A stretch of 64,000 bases of DNA, taken from Batillaria attramentaria (lineage: Eukaryota; Mollusca; Gastropoda; Batillariidae). This document shows, piece after piece, positions 22,680 through 44,884 of the stretch. Numbering within the stretch: the first letter of the stretch is position 1; each line of letters starts with the position of its first letter. The DNA lies in NCBI GenBank assembly GCA_018292915.2, contig JACVVK020000383.1, positions 268,501-332,500 on the forward strand, written 5' to 3'. The position numbers and the translations under genes are program-made. The notes under the pieces are model-generated. The model ran no database searches and was not told the origin of the DNA. It worked only from the letters and a program-made list of their open reading frames with translations.

Positions 22680-23090
22680 CCTGCAGTGACCTGATAAGTG
22701 CACAAGCATCAAATACTGCCCTTTTACAGGGCCCTTTGAATCAAAGGTCAAACTAATTGCCGCAATTATCCTGGAAGCATCATTCTGACTGGTATGAAAT
22801 TTCTGTATGTCAACAATGCATGTCTTGTCTAACAGTAACCGTTTTTAGAGTGGAGTTCTGCGCATTTCTGTACCCTCAAACACGCATACTTGGTGCACAC
22901 CCTCAAAAGCCCATTTATAGGGCTCATACAGTGAAAATGGCAAGATAAACGGTCGTTTTTAACGGTGACGCGGACGGAGAAAAAATTCACGGAGACCACC
23001 ACAGCATTAGGGGTCTGTGTTCTACTGAAATCTGTAATAAGAAGTTAGGATCAAGTTTGTTCTACCTTGTTCAGCAATTTTCCTAGCCTA
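22680..23090 (+). repeat. Continuation of dispersed element shared with 38245-38650
   Basis: Blocks such as AGCATCAAATACTGCC, TGTATGTCAACAATGCATGT, AACGGTCGTTTTTAACGGTG and ACGGAGACCACCACAGCATT are present here and at 38.3-38.6 kb in the same order and orientation. No coding region was recognised. Confidence 0.8.
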
Positions 23091-23172
23091 CAAGAAAGAA
23101 GAAGGAGAAAAACAAATGGCAAGCATTATGAACAGGACTAAAAAACAAAAAAAAAAACTCTCTCTCTCTCTT

Positions 23173-23174
<2 letters not shown>

Positions 23175-23242
<68 letters not shown>
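23175..23242 (+). repeat. (AC)n microsatellite
   Basis: About 68 bp of AC repeat preceded by TCTCTCTCTC. Confidence 0.95.
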
Positions 23243-23244
<2 letters not shown>

Positions 23245-23279
23245 GACATGGTTATTCCGATTATACACCAAAGGGACAC

Positions 23280-24012
23280 GCACAAGACACTTTCTTATTT
23301 ACGAGATGCAGACGCCTGACTCGGTCTTTTACATTTGGGGGTAGTGAGTTCCAGACTGCAGACCCAGAGAAAGAAAAAAAAAAATTATATATGTCTACCC
23401 TTCTCTAATGACATGTTTTGGTTGTTTAATGAGTGATTTAAGGTATGACGGGGCATTGCCGTGGATGGTACTATGTACAAGTAGACATTTGTTCAGGATA
23501 TGTTGACTGCGCAGAGACAAAATCCCGTTTGAATCTTTGGTCCCTTGGAATGGTGGGATGCGGGTGAACCTGTTTTATTGATCTTCTATGTAAGGAGTTG
23601 AGTTTAGATAAGTGAACTTGACTGCAGTTGTCCCACACATTAAAAACATGTAATCCATGTGGGGTTTAACACGGGCAAAAAAAAAAAAAGAACAGTTTGC
23701 GATGGTCACAGTCCATATAGATTTTCAGTTTAGATAATAAATAAAGGTTCTTAGCTACTAACCTGCAAACGTGTTCAACGTGTGATTTCCATTTTAGCTG
23801 GTCATCAAAAATCACACCTAGTAGCTTATGTTCCGAGACCTGTTTAATTTCAGCATGATCAATGGTAAGAGTGAGAGGTGGAGGAGAGAGTTGGTGTTTC
23901 TGGCGGGTTGCAATCATCATGCCTTTTGTTTTGTGAGGATTAGCATGCATGTGATTAGAGGAACACCAGGAGGAACCGTCATTTAGACCCTGTTGGAGAG
24001 ATTCGGTGATCT
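23280..24012 (-). pseudogene. Jockey/CR1-like LINE reverse transcriptase C-terminal fragment
   Basis: The minus frame reads ITESLQQGLNDGSSWCSSNH, MHANPHKTKGMMIATRQKHQ, VSEHKLLGVIFDDQLKWKSH and VCRLVAKNLYLLSKLK, the post-catalytic thumb-side region of Jockey/CR1-group reverse transcriptases (NP.KTK and KLLGV.ID..L.W motifs). A homopolymer near 23680 breaks the frame, and later blocks (SAVWNSLPP-like, near 23350) are in other frames. No catalytic box is included. It is inserted downstream of the minus-strand exon at 24055-24311, so the short in-frame fusion of LINE and exon sequence is coincidental. Confidence 0.75.
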
Positions 24013-24017
24013 GAGAT

Positions 24018-24025
<8 letters not shown>

Positions 24026-24050
<25 letters not shown>
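24026..24050 (+). repeat. (GA)n microsatellite at an exon border
   Basis: On the minus strand the 5' splice site GTAACTCTCTC runs directly into this CT repeat, which begins five bases into the intron after the exon 24311-24055. Confidence 0.9.
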
Positions 24051-24052
<2 letters not shown>

Positions 24053-24054
24053 AC

Positions 24055-34111
<10,057 letters not shown>

Positions 34112-34445
34112 CTGTTGAATTACAAGTTACAAGTTCATTTCTTTTGTATTTCAGCAGCTGTCTCAGTGCTTTCTACTTCTTAAAAACCAAATATAGTTGT
34201 TAGTTTGTTTTTTCTGTCAGATGATAAGGCAAATATGATAATGATGTCAGGACATGCTGACTAAAACAGACAAAAAATACTGTAGGGCAGTTCAGTCGGA
34301 AGAAACTTCTGATATTTTTCACACAGAAATACATTGTGTTTAAACTTTTATTCTTAGTGTACCGTAACGTTCCATATTAAACTTAGAAACGAAGCCTCTT
34401 AATTCATGTATATCACTATTGCAGTTTATGGTGAAATTAGCTACT

Positions 34446-34560
34446 ACACCATATGACTTGGTTGAACACCGACGAGTATTTGCTCCATGACGCAGATCCG
34501 TTCCTAAGCTCTAGCGAAGGGACCCATCGCGTCATGGAGCAAATATGAGTCATGTGGTGT
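34446..34560. repeat. 115-bp interrupted palindrome (short foldback element)
   Basis: ATTTGCTCCATGACGC (34478-34493) pairs perfectly with GCGTCATGGAGCAAAT (34529-34544). The outer ACACCATATGACT (34446-34458) pairs with AGTCATGTGGTGT (34548-34560) with one mismatch. The left arm carries about 16 extra bases between the two blocks. Confidence 0.8.
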
Positions 34561-34824
34561 AATGGCTTATAGCATCCCTTTCTCCTCCCATTTACGATAA
34601 ATTTTGAGTGTGTTCCTTCCTAAAACCTTAAAGCTGAAAGCAGCGCATAGCAGACGCACGGGTTGGAGAGGTCAGAAGATCAGGACGCGACAGAATAAAG
34701 TGCGCCTTTTAATGCCAGCAAGACAAAGTCAGTTCACGCATAAAACCAAACCGAAACAAACATCAAAGTTCTAAACTTCGACTGGAGACGAAAAAAATCA
34801 GGTAACACTTTGAAGGAAATATAA
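34561..34824. other. Nothing recognised
   Basis: A short unremarkable stretch before the candidate exon at 34825. Confidence 0.3.
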
Positions 34825-37235
34825 ATGTGTCAAGTTAATACGAAACCGATACATGAAGAATTATGTCTGTGCACGTTCTGCGAGCAGACAAATTCTGTAG
34901 CTCCTCTTATAATGAAAATAGAAACACTCCCAGTACTACCGGCTAATATTAGATGCCAAATGATAGATCAGACATACGCGCATTCAGGGATAGTTTGTCC
35001 GGTAAGTGCATGCGTGTAGGAAAACATGACGGATGACGTAACTGTCTCTATTTCTAGAACAAAAGACATCAACCCACTTACACATTAAACATTTTGGAAA
35101 AAAAAAACTCTTTTCACCGGTGACTCACAAACGTAGACTAAATTTGTCGAAATGTAGTCGAAGTATGCCAAAGTATACATTTAAAAAAAAAAAAAACGAA
35201 GCGGTAATCGGAAACAAAATAAGTTATGTAAATTGCTAAACCCCTGACAAATGAAAAGGTCATTTTACTTGATAGGAAATGTTTTTTCTTCGGTCAAATG
35301 GACATCAAAACTGACACAAATGCCTCTAGTGCCTGTTTACATCAACGTCGTTAGTGGTGATTAATTAACGTTGGGACCCAGTACTCATAACTGACATGTT
35401 CAAATCCTCTAATGATGCTCAGTCGTATTGTAGTCATACATTTTACGACTTGAGCGAATCAGCCGACCTGCTTCAGAGTTCAGACAAGTTGCTTGACAGT
35501 CAACCTTACTATTAATTTAAAACACCGTGTGTGACTTTAACCTATGACTTTAAAGACGGTACACTTCAAATGTTATAATTGCTTCTTCATGTTTTTATCC
35601 CAGTCAAAGTCAAAAATAAGTAAGTCTACATGTTATTAGTCTTGTTTTCAGTTTCAGATTCTTCAAATGTTCCCGTTTTTGTTTTTTTGTTTTTTGTTTT
35701 TTTGGTTTTTTTTTTTTTTTTTTTGGGGGGGGGGGGTTGGGTGGTTGTTGTTTTACTTAAACTTGATACAGATCTAGACAATTATCTGTCTTGAAAATTT
35801 TCATGGCAGCTTATGCAATAAGGGGCGCTTTAGATATATTCAAAGGTAAGACCATTGCCGTTACCTTGTGAAATTAATAGTCATTAGATCTTAGGTGTAC
35901 GCTAACTTGCTGTGGTAAACTAACCGAGAGAAACAACTACAACAATTACGACGACAACAACTACAACAACAAAGAAAACGCACGGGAAAAAAAGAAGAAG
36001 AGAACCCGACAAAGAAAAACAGAAAACCCAAACAGTTTCCCACATTAAAAATTAGCTTAGCAGAAAAGCCAGGGCTCCCTGCCTGAACCTACTATCTCTC
36101 TTCTGTATCCATTGGCAGGGAACCCTCGAAATTATTGAGATTTGAATAAAGATATTATAATGAATATATACATATAGGTACATATGAATAACAAATTTAA
36201 AATGTCAAATATTGAACGAATTGTAATTGTAATAACGAATATTCACCTATCTTCCAGTCGAAAGCACAAACGGCCGTCCTAAAGGAAAGAGAGAAAAAGA
36301 AAAAAAAAACTTACAAGAACAAACATTCTTACGCAGATAATGATATTGTAATCTTGCTGCCGTTCATGCCCCTGTCCGTTGTTCCCCCCCCCCCCCCTTC
36401 TTTTTTTTCTGTTGATTCTCCACCCAATCAGATCTTTTTAGACAAAATGCCTACCCTTAGACACAACAATGCTTTTTCATAAAACTGTTTTTTTCCCTTT
36501 ACTTGTCTAATACTCAACTGAACAAAACCGAAATGAAACAACTCGTAACTAGGTCAACTCCAATCCGTGTTACCGTCTGTTGCTTGTAGCAGACGACAGA
36601 AACTGTTTTGGCTTCGACAGATAACGGTTCTCAATGACTAAAATTTATGTCAAGAATTTCTCTCTCATAAAATCTTCAACTTATTTCCAAAAACTACCTG
36701 AACTTATTTCTTTTCAAACGACAGGATGAAACTTAAAATCTAAAATTACGAAATTGGTTCATCCAAGTTTTTGAAAGAACAACATCGCTGCCTTCGGCGC
36801 CACTGACAGAATTCTAGGCGAAGGAAAACACATTTTCTAAGTTTCTACAAAATGTATGACTGTTTGCTGATGGAAACACATCATCATAATACACTTCTAC
36901 TACGTCTATGGATACATTTTAAGCGCTGTCATCAATGTGAAGAATCGGAAAGTTACAAAAATCATTCTCTGCGTACGCGTGGTATCAGACTAGCGTTACT
37001 TGAAGGAGCCCAAAGTATCTGGTCTAATACGTAAGCTTGATAACAATTCTCCTGTTTATGTTCCTATCTTCACACTAAGTAATTCTAGTTTTACTAATAT
37101 CTCTTTAATAATTTTAGAGTGTCTAGCAAGGAGAATGATATTCAAATCCAATTTAGAACTACCAAAGATATAGAAATAAATTTCAGTAACACTTTGAACG
37201 GTGGCTTTTGCTTGGACCATGTCCTCAAAATATAA
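34825..37235 (+). CDS. Tentative three-exon gene (34825-35001, 36810-37030, 37118-37235)
   Basis: Exon 1 opens at an ATG and ends at a strong donor (CCG|GTAAGT, phase 0). It contains LCLCTFCEQ with CxCxxC. Exon 2 has an in-phase acceptor (CACTGACAG|AAT) and ends at AATAC|GTAAGC in phase 2, with a Cys/His-bearing stretch KRCHQCEESESYKNHSLRTR. Exon 3 follows TAATAATTTTAG with the required one base, then VSSKENDIQIQFRTTKDIEI and a stop at 37233-37235. Both junctions keep the frame, but exon lengths are short and no family is recognised. It lies opposite and inside the presumed first intron of the minus-strand gene. It could be the remains of a transposon gene. Confidence 0.35.
35002..36809 (+). 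other. Putative intron; tracts only
   Basis: It contains a long T-to-G tract (35700-35745), CAA-rich stretches near 35935-35975 and a C tract (36387-36402). A 13-bp hairpin pair at 36071-36127 is listed separately. No exon recognised. Confidence 0.4.
36070..36127. repeat. Hairpin with AGGGCTCCCT arms
   Basis: AGGGCTCCCTGCC is matched by GGCAGGGAACCCT about 32 bp later (one mismatch). The arm shares CAGGGCTCCCT with the ends of the element at 62972-63856, so it may be a nearly fully deleted relative. Confidence 0.5.
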
Positions 37236-37429
37236 CGTTCAACATACTCATTTGCTTACAATATTGTTTTAGTGCTGCCTTCGTGAAAATCGTACACTGG
37301 CTTTTTTTAACACCTACCGCAGTAAACGCCTTGATCAGTGGCTGTAAACCGAATTTGTACGCATTAATGCTTTTCAAATGCGTCCGTGCAGGGTTAACAG
37401 AATTTGTATAATTGCCCCGCAGGTGCGCG

Positions 37430-37659
37430 AATTTATTTTAAGCAGAAACATCATACACGTTAAAACATCAGTCTGGAAGTTGGAACATTATCTGGACTTT
37501 AAGTCAGCTTGGATTCTTCCTGAAGGCACGGAAAATATTACAGAAAATTCATTTGTTGTTTGTTGTTTATCACAGAATATCTGTGCCATCGAAACGGGAG
37601 ATAGATGGATTCACGACGTACAAAAGTACAAAAGCGATTTTAATGAACTTTTGATATGA
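37430..37659 (+). CDS. Orphan exon-like open frame
   Basis: After a good acceptor (TAATTGCCCCGCAG) the frame reads VREFILSRNIIHVKTSVWKL, EHYLDFKSAWILPEGTENIT and so on to TGA at 37657-37659, 76 codons. It could be the next exon of the tentative gene at 34825, but no upstream donor in the right phase is convincing. Its last ~40 bases overlap the start of the dispersed repeat at 37619, so the tail may be repeat-derived. Confidence 0.25.
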
Positions 37660-38650
37660 CACAACTGGGATACTATTCTTGAGTGTGCACTGCTCTTTGA
37701 GAAAAATAATAATAACAATAGGTCTTATAAAGCGCTAACAATCTGCTCATAGAACACTCAGTGCGCTACACACACACACATTCTCACGCATACATGAAAC
37801 ATGAAACACTAAGTATGAGTGCGGGTGGGGCAGGGGGGGGGGGCTGTCAAGAGGGGTAGTGATGCTACAGATCATTTGCTATCTTGAAAATGTAAGTCTT
37901 TAGTTTTGACTTAAACTGTGGGAGGGTCTGGGTGTTCCTAAGGAAGGGAGGCAGAGAATTCCATTCCTGGGGGGCACAAAAACCGAAAGAGCGCTCACCG
38001 AAAGTTTTGAGATTGAACTTGGGAACTTTTAGGAGCTTTTCTGATGAGGAGCGGAGAAAAACCGTTCACTACTCACAAAGCTGCAACTACTTTAGTAAGT
38101 ACACCCCCAAAATATCGCTACCGAAAAAAGTGCTCACTTGGATATCATATTTCATACGTACCTGCATATGCGATGACAAGGGAACTTCACAACACCAAAG
38201 AAGCGTTTCCTGACTAAATTGTTCAATGTTCGTAAATGTTTTCCGCGATACATGTCACCTGCAGTGACCTGATTAGTGCACAAGCATCAAATACTGCCGT
38301 TTTACAGGGTCCTTTGAATCAACGGCCAAACTGATGGCCGCAATTTTCCAGGAAGCATCATTCTGATTGGTATGAAATTTCTGTATGTCAACAATGCATG
38401 TCTAACAGTAACCGTATTTAGAGTGGAGTTCTGCGCATTTCTATACCCGCAAACACGCATACTTTGTGCACACCCTCAAAAGCCCATTTATAGGGCTCAC
38501 TGATATAGCGAAAATGGCAAGATAAACGGTCGTTTTTAACGGTGACGCGGACGGAGAAAAAATTCACGGAGACCACCACAGCATTAGGGGCCTGTGTTCT
38601 ACTGAAATCTGTAATAAAAAGTTAGGATCAAATTTGTTCTACCTTCTGCT
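37619..38650 (+). repeat. Third copy of the dispersed element, split by an insertion
   Basis: 37619-37704 and about 38062-38650 match 22385-23090 in the same orientation, for example CACAACTGGGATACTATTCT, AAATATCGCTACCGAAA, GGAACTTCACAACACCAAAG and AACGGTCGTTTTTAACGGTG. About 355 bp in between (37705-38061) is absent from the other copies. Confidence 0.8.
37705..38061 (-). mobile_element. Inserted element within the third copy
   Basis: The insert begins with AATAATAATAACAATAGG, followed by TCTTATAAAGCGCTAACAAT, and continues through a G tract (37836-37847) to TTTCTGATGAGGAGCGG. A triplet run next to TCTTATAAAGCGC at one end, and reverse-strand text such as GGAATTCTCTGCCTCCCTTC, suggest a LINE/SINE 3' end read on the minus strand. 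Family not determined. Confidence 0.5.
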
Positions 38651-39139
38651 ATATAAAAAGCCTAATTAGACTAGCCTATTAACAGTCTCAGAAAAGCTGA
38701 GGTGAAGACCAACATCCAGACATATTTTCATATGTGCTCGTAAGGCAGCTGTGTTAACTGCCGAGCACATAACATATTGCTGTGTCAGGTTTAACAGCCT
38801 GTTCTGCGTTGACGTTAATGAAATACTCAGCAGCCAGTCATATGATGTTTGTGTGTGTCTGTGTTTTGTTTGTGTGTGGGGGGGGGGGGGGGGGGAGGGG
38901 AGGGGTAGCAATGACACAAGTAGAAATATGAAAACAAAGTAAAAAGCTGTTCCTTCATCGGCTGTGCCTTTCTCAACATATCTGTCGGAACGTTTAGGCG
39001 GAACAGAGAAAAATGGCCGCCTTGCCGCACAACATTGACTGATCTGTTCCGTTCCCACAACCACACAAAGGAGACACCATGACATGTTAACTCTCGTTCA
39101 CATTATTGTAGAGTTTGATATTTTCTGTATGTTTCTTAC
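38651..39139. other. Intergenic/first-intron, nothing recognised
   Basis: It contains a G tract at 38878-38894. No exon or element recognised. Confidence 0.35.
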
Positions 39140-39163
39140 CTCGGAAGACATGTCTGCTGCCAT
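39140..39163 (-). CDS. Possible first coding exon (8 codons) of the minus-strand gene
   Basis: The minus strand reads AAATGGCAGCAGACATGTCT and then TCCGAG|GTAAGA: a start codon with A at -3, coding MAADMSSE, followed by a strong phase-0 donor. The exon at 34111 needs an incoming phase of 2, so at least one more exon must lie between if both belong to one gene. Upstream (39165-39400) no TATA box is obvious; CACGTGGC occurs near 39288. Confidence 0.4.
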
Positions 39164-39589
39164 TTCCAACAGATCCGTTAAAGGACAGCAATTCACTCAG
39201 TGAACACTCGACCTGCTTGGCTAGAGCAAACTGCGTATGCGCAGTGGAGGTGCTATTTCATGACACATTAACCCGTCACGTGGCTGAAAGGTCGAGGTCC
39301 TTTACCAAGAGCTATCACTGGATTGGTTCCCGAGTCAGACTCACATTACCGTACATGTTTCAATCGGTGTTCGTAAGGCTACTGAAAAAATCAATGAATG
39401 CTCTCTCTCTCTCTCTCTCTCTCTCTGTTTGGAGCATTAGTCGATAAATACAACGGCAGCCACAAATTAACAGCATTTGTAAAACCATCTCTAAAACTGT
39501 ATTCACGCTTTTCAAGTTAAACCATCTCATAGGCTGTGATGATCACAAACTGTTTTACAATGATTATCTAAACGCATATTGATTATGCT

Positions 39590-40000
39590 TTCACTCTGTG
39601 GGACTGTAGTAGTGATGTACACTTGAAGAGACTTAACTCCCTCCAAAGGAGAGCAGCGAAGCAAATACTTCTCCAACTTATCCAACTTATCCTTATCTAC
39701 GGACCCCAAACTACACGAGCTAAAATGCTTCCACTTACAAAGCATCTGATACTCAATAGGAGCGTATATATGTACATAAGTCTGAAACGCTATACTCCTG
39801 CAATATATTTGTGACTTATTTTCTCGCCCAGATTCAAGATATTCCACATCAAGTCTCAGCTTTTACTAACCACGTCCAAGATAAGATAACTACAAGACAA
39901 GTCTATCATTTTCAGGTCCCTCCCTTTGGAATGCCCTTTCCTCAGCCATTAAATCAACTGCTTTGCTTGCTCTCTCTCTCTCTCTCTCTCTCTCTGTGAA
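39590..40000 (+). pseudogene. LINE C-terminal fragment
   Basis: Frames carry LWDCSSDVHLKRLNSLQRRA, AKQILLQ and, after frame breaks, FHIKSQLLLTTSKIR and a SLPLECPFLS-like block, the end region of Jockey/CR1-group LINEs. A (CT)n tract follows at 39970-39995. Highly decayed. Confidence 0.6.
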
Positions 40001-40291
40001 ACTAAAAATAGGTAATAAAATGTTACAAATGAAAGACATGTATTGCTCTGCTTATCGCCAGGGATGGCCCTTTTGTGATCACCAGTATGCAAGGAATCTA
40101 GATCCAAATTCATTGCCTATAGATTACCAACACACAGGAAACATAACTGCGGACAAAACACCATGTAGTCCCACATGTAGTCAAGTAGTTGTGAGGTGTA
40201 AAAGTGCCAAATTTCGGTACTATTGAGTCACAAAGACCACCAAAAAGCCCTACAACGAGGTGGTTTAGGACATAGCTACAATTAGTGGATT

Positions 40292-40340
<49 letters not shown>

Positions 40341-40369
40341 TGCTGTGCTTAAGTGTCTCTCCCTGAGAC

Positions 40370-40570
40370 AGTGAAGGAGGCAGTCAGCATTACCGCATAC
40401 CGGAAGCGCCTGAAGACTCATCTCTTCAGTGCCTCGCGCCAGTAATCATCTGCAGTTTTTTTTCCCTTTCACTATCTTTCCTTTCAAATCCTCTCCTTAA
40501 GCGCCGTGAGCACTCAGTTAGGGTGGAGCCGTGCGCTGTATCAAGTCTCCATCATCATCATCATCATCAC
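40370..40570 (+). pseudogene. CR1/L2-like LINE 3' end, third copy
   Basis: SLPETVKEAVSITAYRKRLK followed by THLFSASRQ and a stop, then TAAGCGCCGTGAGCACTCAG and a (CAT)n run at 40550-40569. A (CA)n tract precedes at 40293-40337. Confidence 0.7.
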
Positions 40571-43500
40571 TGTGATATCAGAGCTCAGCACCGCGCTTAT
40601 GAGTATGATGCTGGCGCGCGTCAGACTCACGAGTTCGTAGTCTTAATCGTATCGGATCTACGGTCTTTGGCAATAGGTCACACTCCCCCTGCTTCTCCCC
40701 CTTCCTAACCTACTTTTTCCAGAAAGCCCATGACATCAAATGGTGAAATGCATGTGTTTGCCCTATCCAAAAGAGGTATATTGGTAAGCAGAGGTCAGTA
40801 TATATAGTCGACTGCTTTCCCTCTTTGGCACATAAACATAGGACCCACAGAACAAAAAATCGACTATATTTTGACGAAAGTTTCCTCTTGCATTGTATAT
40901 TTGAATATGCATACCAACAGAAAGGGCAATTACATTTTTCAGAAAACGTAAATTAATCAGGAAATTAATAGGGTTTCCTGCCGCCACCTGTCGGTCTATT
41001 GTCAGCCCACCAGTTCGACATTATTACTAAAGCTGTGCATCGACAAATTTGTGAAGCACGGTGCGAATAACATGGTACACTAAAATCACGCATTTGTGCT
41101 TTTTTGGAATATATACGGTAAGCGCTTACAGTTCCTGGTTGCAAAAGCGCCTGGAGTGCGCTTTTACGCCGCCATTACAGGTATTTCACAGGTCTGTAGT
41201 CACTTGGACTCGTCACGTCCTTCTGATCTGACTACACGGCATTGCTTTCGCATACATCAGTTAAGGTAAGGTTTCCATCATTTTTAGACTGCCTCTCATG
41301 TCACTCTGCTATGTAAGAGGACAAACGTAATATAGACGTTCTGATTTCCTCGAAAGGTATAATGTATATTTCAAGCTTTCCAGTTCCACATCGTCAGCAT
41401 ATTCTGAGAAGTCCAAAAAAGCACATGGTGTCAAACGAAAGGAGCACCCTACCAGAATCGTTTAATTATTAGCTTTACAGGATAAAGTGATGATATTTAG
41501 TGTACTGATACGGACAGGACAACCAGCGTTTCGGCGTAGACGCATTCTTCAGGGGTAGACGAAACAGGAGACGAAAAATAGTTGGGCTCCTGACTCTAAT
41601 TATTTTTTTGTACGCTCCCTTTTCTGTAATGCCTTTTTGGGTTCGCATTCCAAAAGGGAAATGATTTCTCAAACAAACGTTCGTGTGGTTGGACATAATG
41701 AATAGCTTTTGCTTTCACCATATTTCAATACTTTTTACTTATGTAAACTTGGAAACATTATGCATGCGGAAAATGCAGCTTTGACACACACAAACATGCT
41801 ATTGATTAATGCTACCTAGTAAAAAAAAAACAAAAAAACAAAAAAACACCTACCTCTCTCTATTGCTGTCCTTTTTGTTTCGAATCCACCGTATGGTCTG
41901 TGATCGCGATACTTTGGATGTACTTTGAAACTGTCGCTGATATGTTAATTGAGGCCGTGAGTCCGCCCCGTGCTACTGATACGGTCATACTTATAAATTT
42001 AAAAATACAGGGACCGACAACTGGCGGTTTGAACATTTACATGGTATATGCTTAAAGGAAGCATCACAACTTTCTTGACTCATTAAATGACGATTTCTGG
42101 AACTAAATTTCGACTGCCTTGTTGCCTGGTTAGTCAGTTCACTCTTAAGGCACATCATTGCATAATCTGCGACCGATGGAGGCCATTATGTGATAATGGC
42201 CCAACCGCAAAATTCAACATGATACTTGGTAATGGAAAAATACTACCCTAACAGTACGTTTCTTTTGTATGCAGTCTCAGGATTATGTGCTTCGAATGAA
42301 CTTTTAGGCGTCCCACGTTCTGAAGTTTTGTGTGCTAGGTTAAATCGTGAACATGCAGTTACTTTTACATACTATTTCTAAGTCGTGTGATCACAGTTTT
42401 GAAACTTTTTGTGCTTTGTTGCAGCTCATGTTAAAGATGAAAGGTAAGTTAGCTACATTTTTATTTCTCAAGATATCCTGTCAGGAAAAAGTTTATAAAA
42501 TAAATGATTGTCGTACTGTGAACATTTGCACACTTTTTACACAGTTTCACAGAGAGAGAGAGAGAAATGGGTGACGAAGTGCACGTACTTGTCCTGCTTA
42601 AACTGTGCAAATGCCTGTTTCATAAAGAACGCAGTGACCTTGCCTAAAGTGTCAGCTAGCCTATAGGAAAGACGTACATTGATGAAAATGCGTAATGTTT
42701 TTCAAAGGGTCAATTCCATCTTCGGTAAGTCAAGTTTTGGAACAATTTCACTCGTGAATGTGCCTGTGCGCTCGAGATATCTTGATGATTAGTACAGCTC
42801 TTAATGCAATACAGTTTTGTTTGAACTTTGCGCGAGCGGTCGATCATTCAAATTCTGTGACTGTTGATACACTACTGGAGCGGTCAGTGTGGTCGCCGCG
42901 TCATTGAGTGCGCTTCTGTTGGTTCAGCGTCAGCATTCAAGACGCTGTCACTGTCCAGGTGTCTAGTAAAAGTGGTGTGATGATAGATGCCACGAAAAAC
43001 GCTATGAACGATCTGTGAGCAAACGACTGGTAGCATTAGCCCCTTTAAAAGTTGCCTATTTATCAGCTTAATTCATGAAATAGGCTACCTATGTCAGGAT
43101 TTATACAAAATTGCCTAGTTCACAAATTGGGTTTTAAAAAAAGAGAATAATCTGACATCACTACCACCCACAGAATCCCAGACTTCTACCTTTTTTTACT
43201 TTGTCTACTCGAATTGTGTGAATTCTGGTCATTGTCCTGGGGTGCTATACATATGGAATGACAGAAATAAGCGCAAGACTTAGTCAGGTCGGAGACTACG
43301 TTCGTCGGGACTAAACAAGTCTAAGGTTTCTATGCATATGGCCAGCTAGAGGTGCACAGTCCGTTTTGTTATCTGAAAAAAAATCATAGTCCTCAACAGC
43401 CCCTACTCAACCCTACCTATAAAGACAGCACCTAATGTACGCTCACATTTGTATACAAAGTCAGTCCATTTTAATGTTACAAGTCTGTGTCACCTGTATG

Positions 43501-43867
43501 TATGCATTCATTACCCGTCTGTGAAAAACTGAAACTCAGAACGCTCTTGAACCAGCAAAAGCATGCTTTGGGTAGGTGGACCCGACTTTCCACAACAAAG
43601 GTAGCAAAGCTCCATCGCAGATGCATCTATCAGAGCAGAACATGTGTAGCAGTAATCAGAATTATATACCTCCTCCTGTCAAAAAGAATAAGATGGAACC
43701 AGTTATCTCAGACTTTGGCTGGATTTCTTATTAAACATCAAGTGAATGTACAGTAACATTGTACCAGTCAAGCTTATCGACCTAGGGTGACCACCTAAGA
43801 CATATAGTGTGTAAAGCTGTCCGCTGCCACAGAGGTTACCTCGCATTTTCTTTAATTTCACCAAAAC

Positions 43868-43869
<2 letters not shown>
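40571..43869. other. Long stretch with nothing recognised
   Basis: No open frame with motifs, no SINE boxes and no terminal-repeat pair were found over about 3.3 kb. Only short A tracts (41820-41848) and a GA run (42550-42566) stand out. It may contain regulatory sequence or old repeats beyond recognition. Confidence 0.4.

Positions 43870-43932
<63 letters not shown>
43870..43932 (+). repeat. (CA)n microsatellite
   Basis: About 62 bp of CA. The flanking sequence to 44590 has no recognised feature. Confidence 0.95.
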
Positions 43933-43934
<2 letters not shown>

Positions 43935-44589
43935 TGTAGTGTAGGCACGAGAAACAGCTGAGTTGAGGACCAACCAGTGCCAGGCCAGTCAGTGCTTGCG
44001 CAACCTCGGGGGCTGCTGTCCAGAAGTGCTGGTTTAAAGGTTTTTAACAGTAAAAATCTCGTGGCTTCTTAGTTCGGCATATGATGCAGCATAGCACAGA
44101 CTTTCAAAACGTTCGTGCGCTTTTCATATCCTAGTTATAAATAGTGTTAATAAAACATATTAAATCAAACTTGTCTTTTGGGCGAGAGGTCAAGGTCACC
44201 TCTGGACAAATCATCCACAAAAGAAGTTCTATTGTCAAACAACCCATGTACATGTGTGCCCCAGAGCAATTCAGCTTATATGAGAAAAAAAATGGAATGA
44301 CACTCGTACTAATAAGTGTCATGTGAAAACTGTGAAGTCTCTACTGTTTTCGATGATAATCACTATAATAAAATTATTTACGACAACATCTATTCACCAT
44401 AGCTGGATATTCCCATGGAAAGAGGCAACAGATGTATTTTTCCAAGCTTTGGCGCCCAGATCACAGAAGGAAACCCGTTTCTGCGCAAGAAAATTGCGCT
44501 TTATTTCAGAGGTGTGGTAATTATACGGAACATTTGAAGTAATAATAATAATAACAACATTCTTATATAGCGCAGAATACCCACAAGGT

Positions 44590-44697
44590 GACGTGCCGGC
44601 TGGGGCCAAACATTTGCACTGGCTCTTTCATCGTTGCCCCGTCTTTGATATCACCCGTATATGGTGGAAAAGGACGTTAAACCCCCAAACACACATG
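44590..44697 (+). mobile_element. SINE 3' half, copy 4
   Basis: CCGGCTGGGGCCAAA, TTCATCGTTGCCCCGTCTTT, GATATCACCC, GGAAAAGGACGTTAAACCCC and ACACACA match the 12424 copy. The tRNA-like head is missing, so it is 5'-truncated, with an unrelated (AAT)n stretch just upstream. Confidence 0.8.
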
Positions 44698-44884
44698 ATA
44701 CAACAGGATACAACTCCAGTACTTTATTAACAGAAGATGCGTGGAGAACAAACTCATGAAAGAAGAAGAATCCAGAACGCTGTGCAGGGCTGCTTATATA
44801 CTAAACAGGTCAGATCTAGAACATTCCTCAACTTACTGGCAAGTACGGAATCTTTCCAAGGTGACGTAATCTACTGACGTTACC

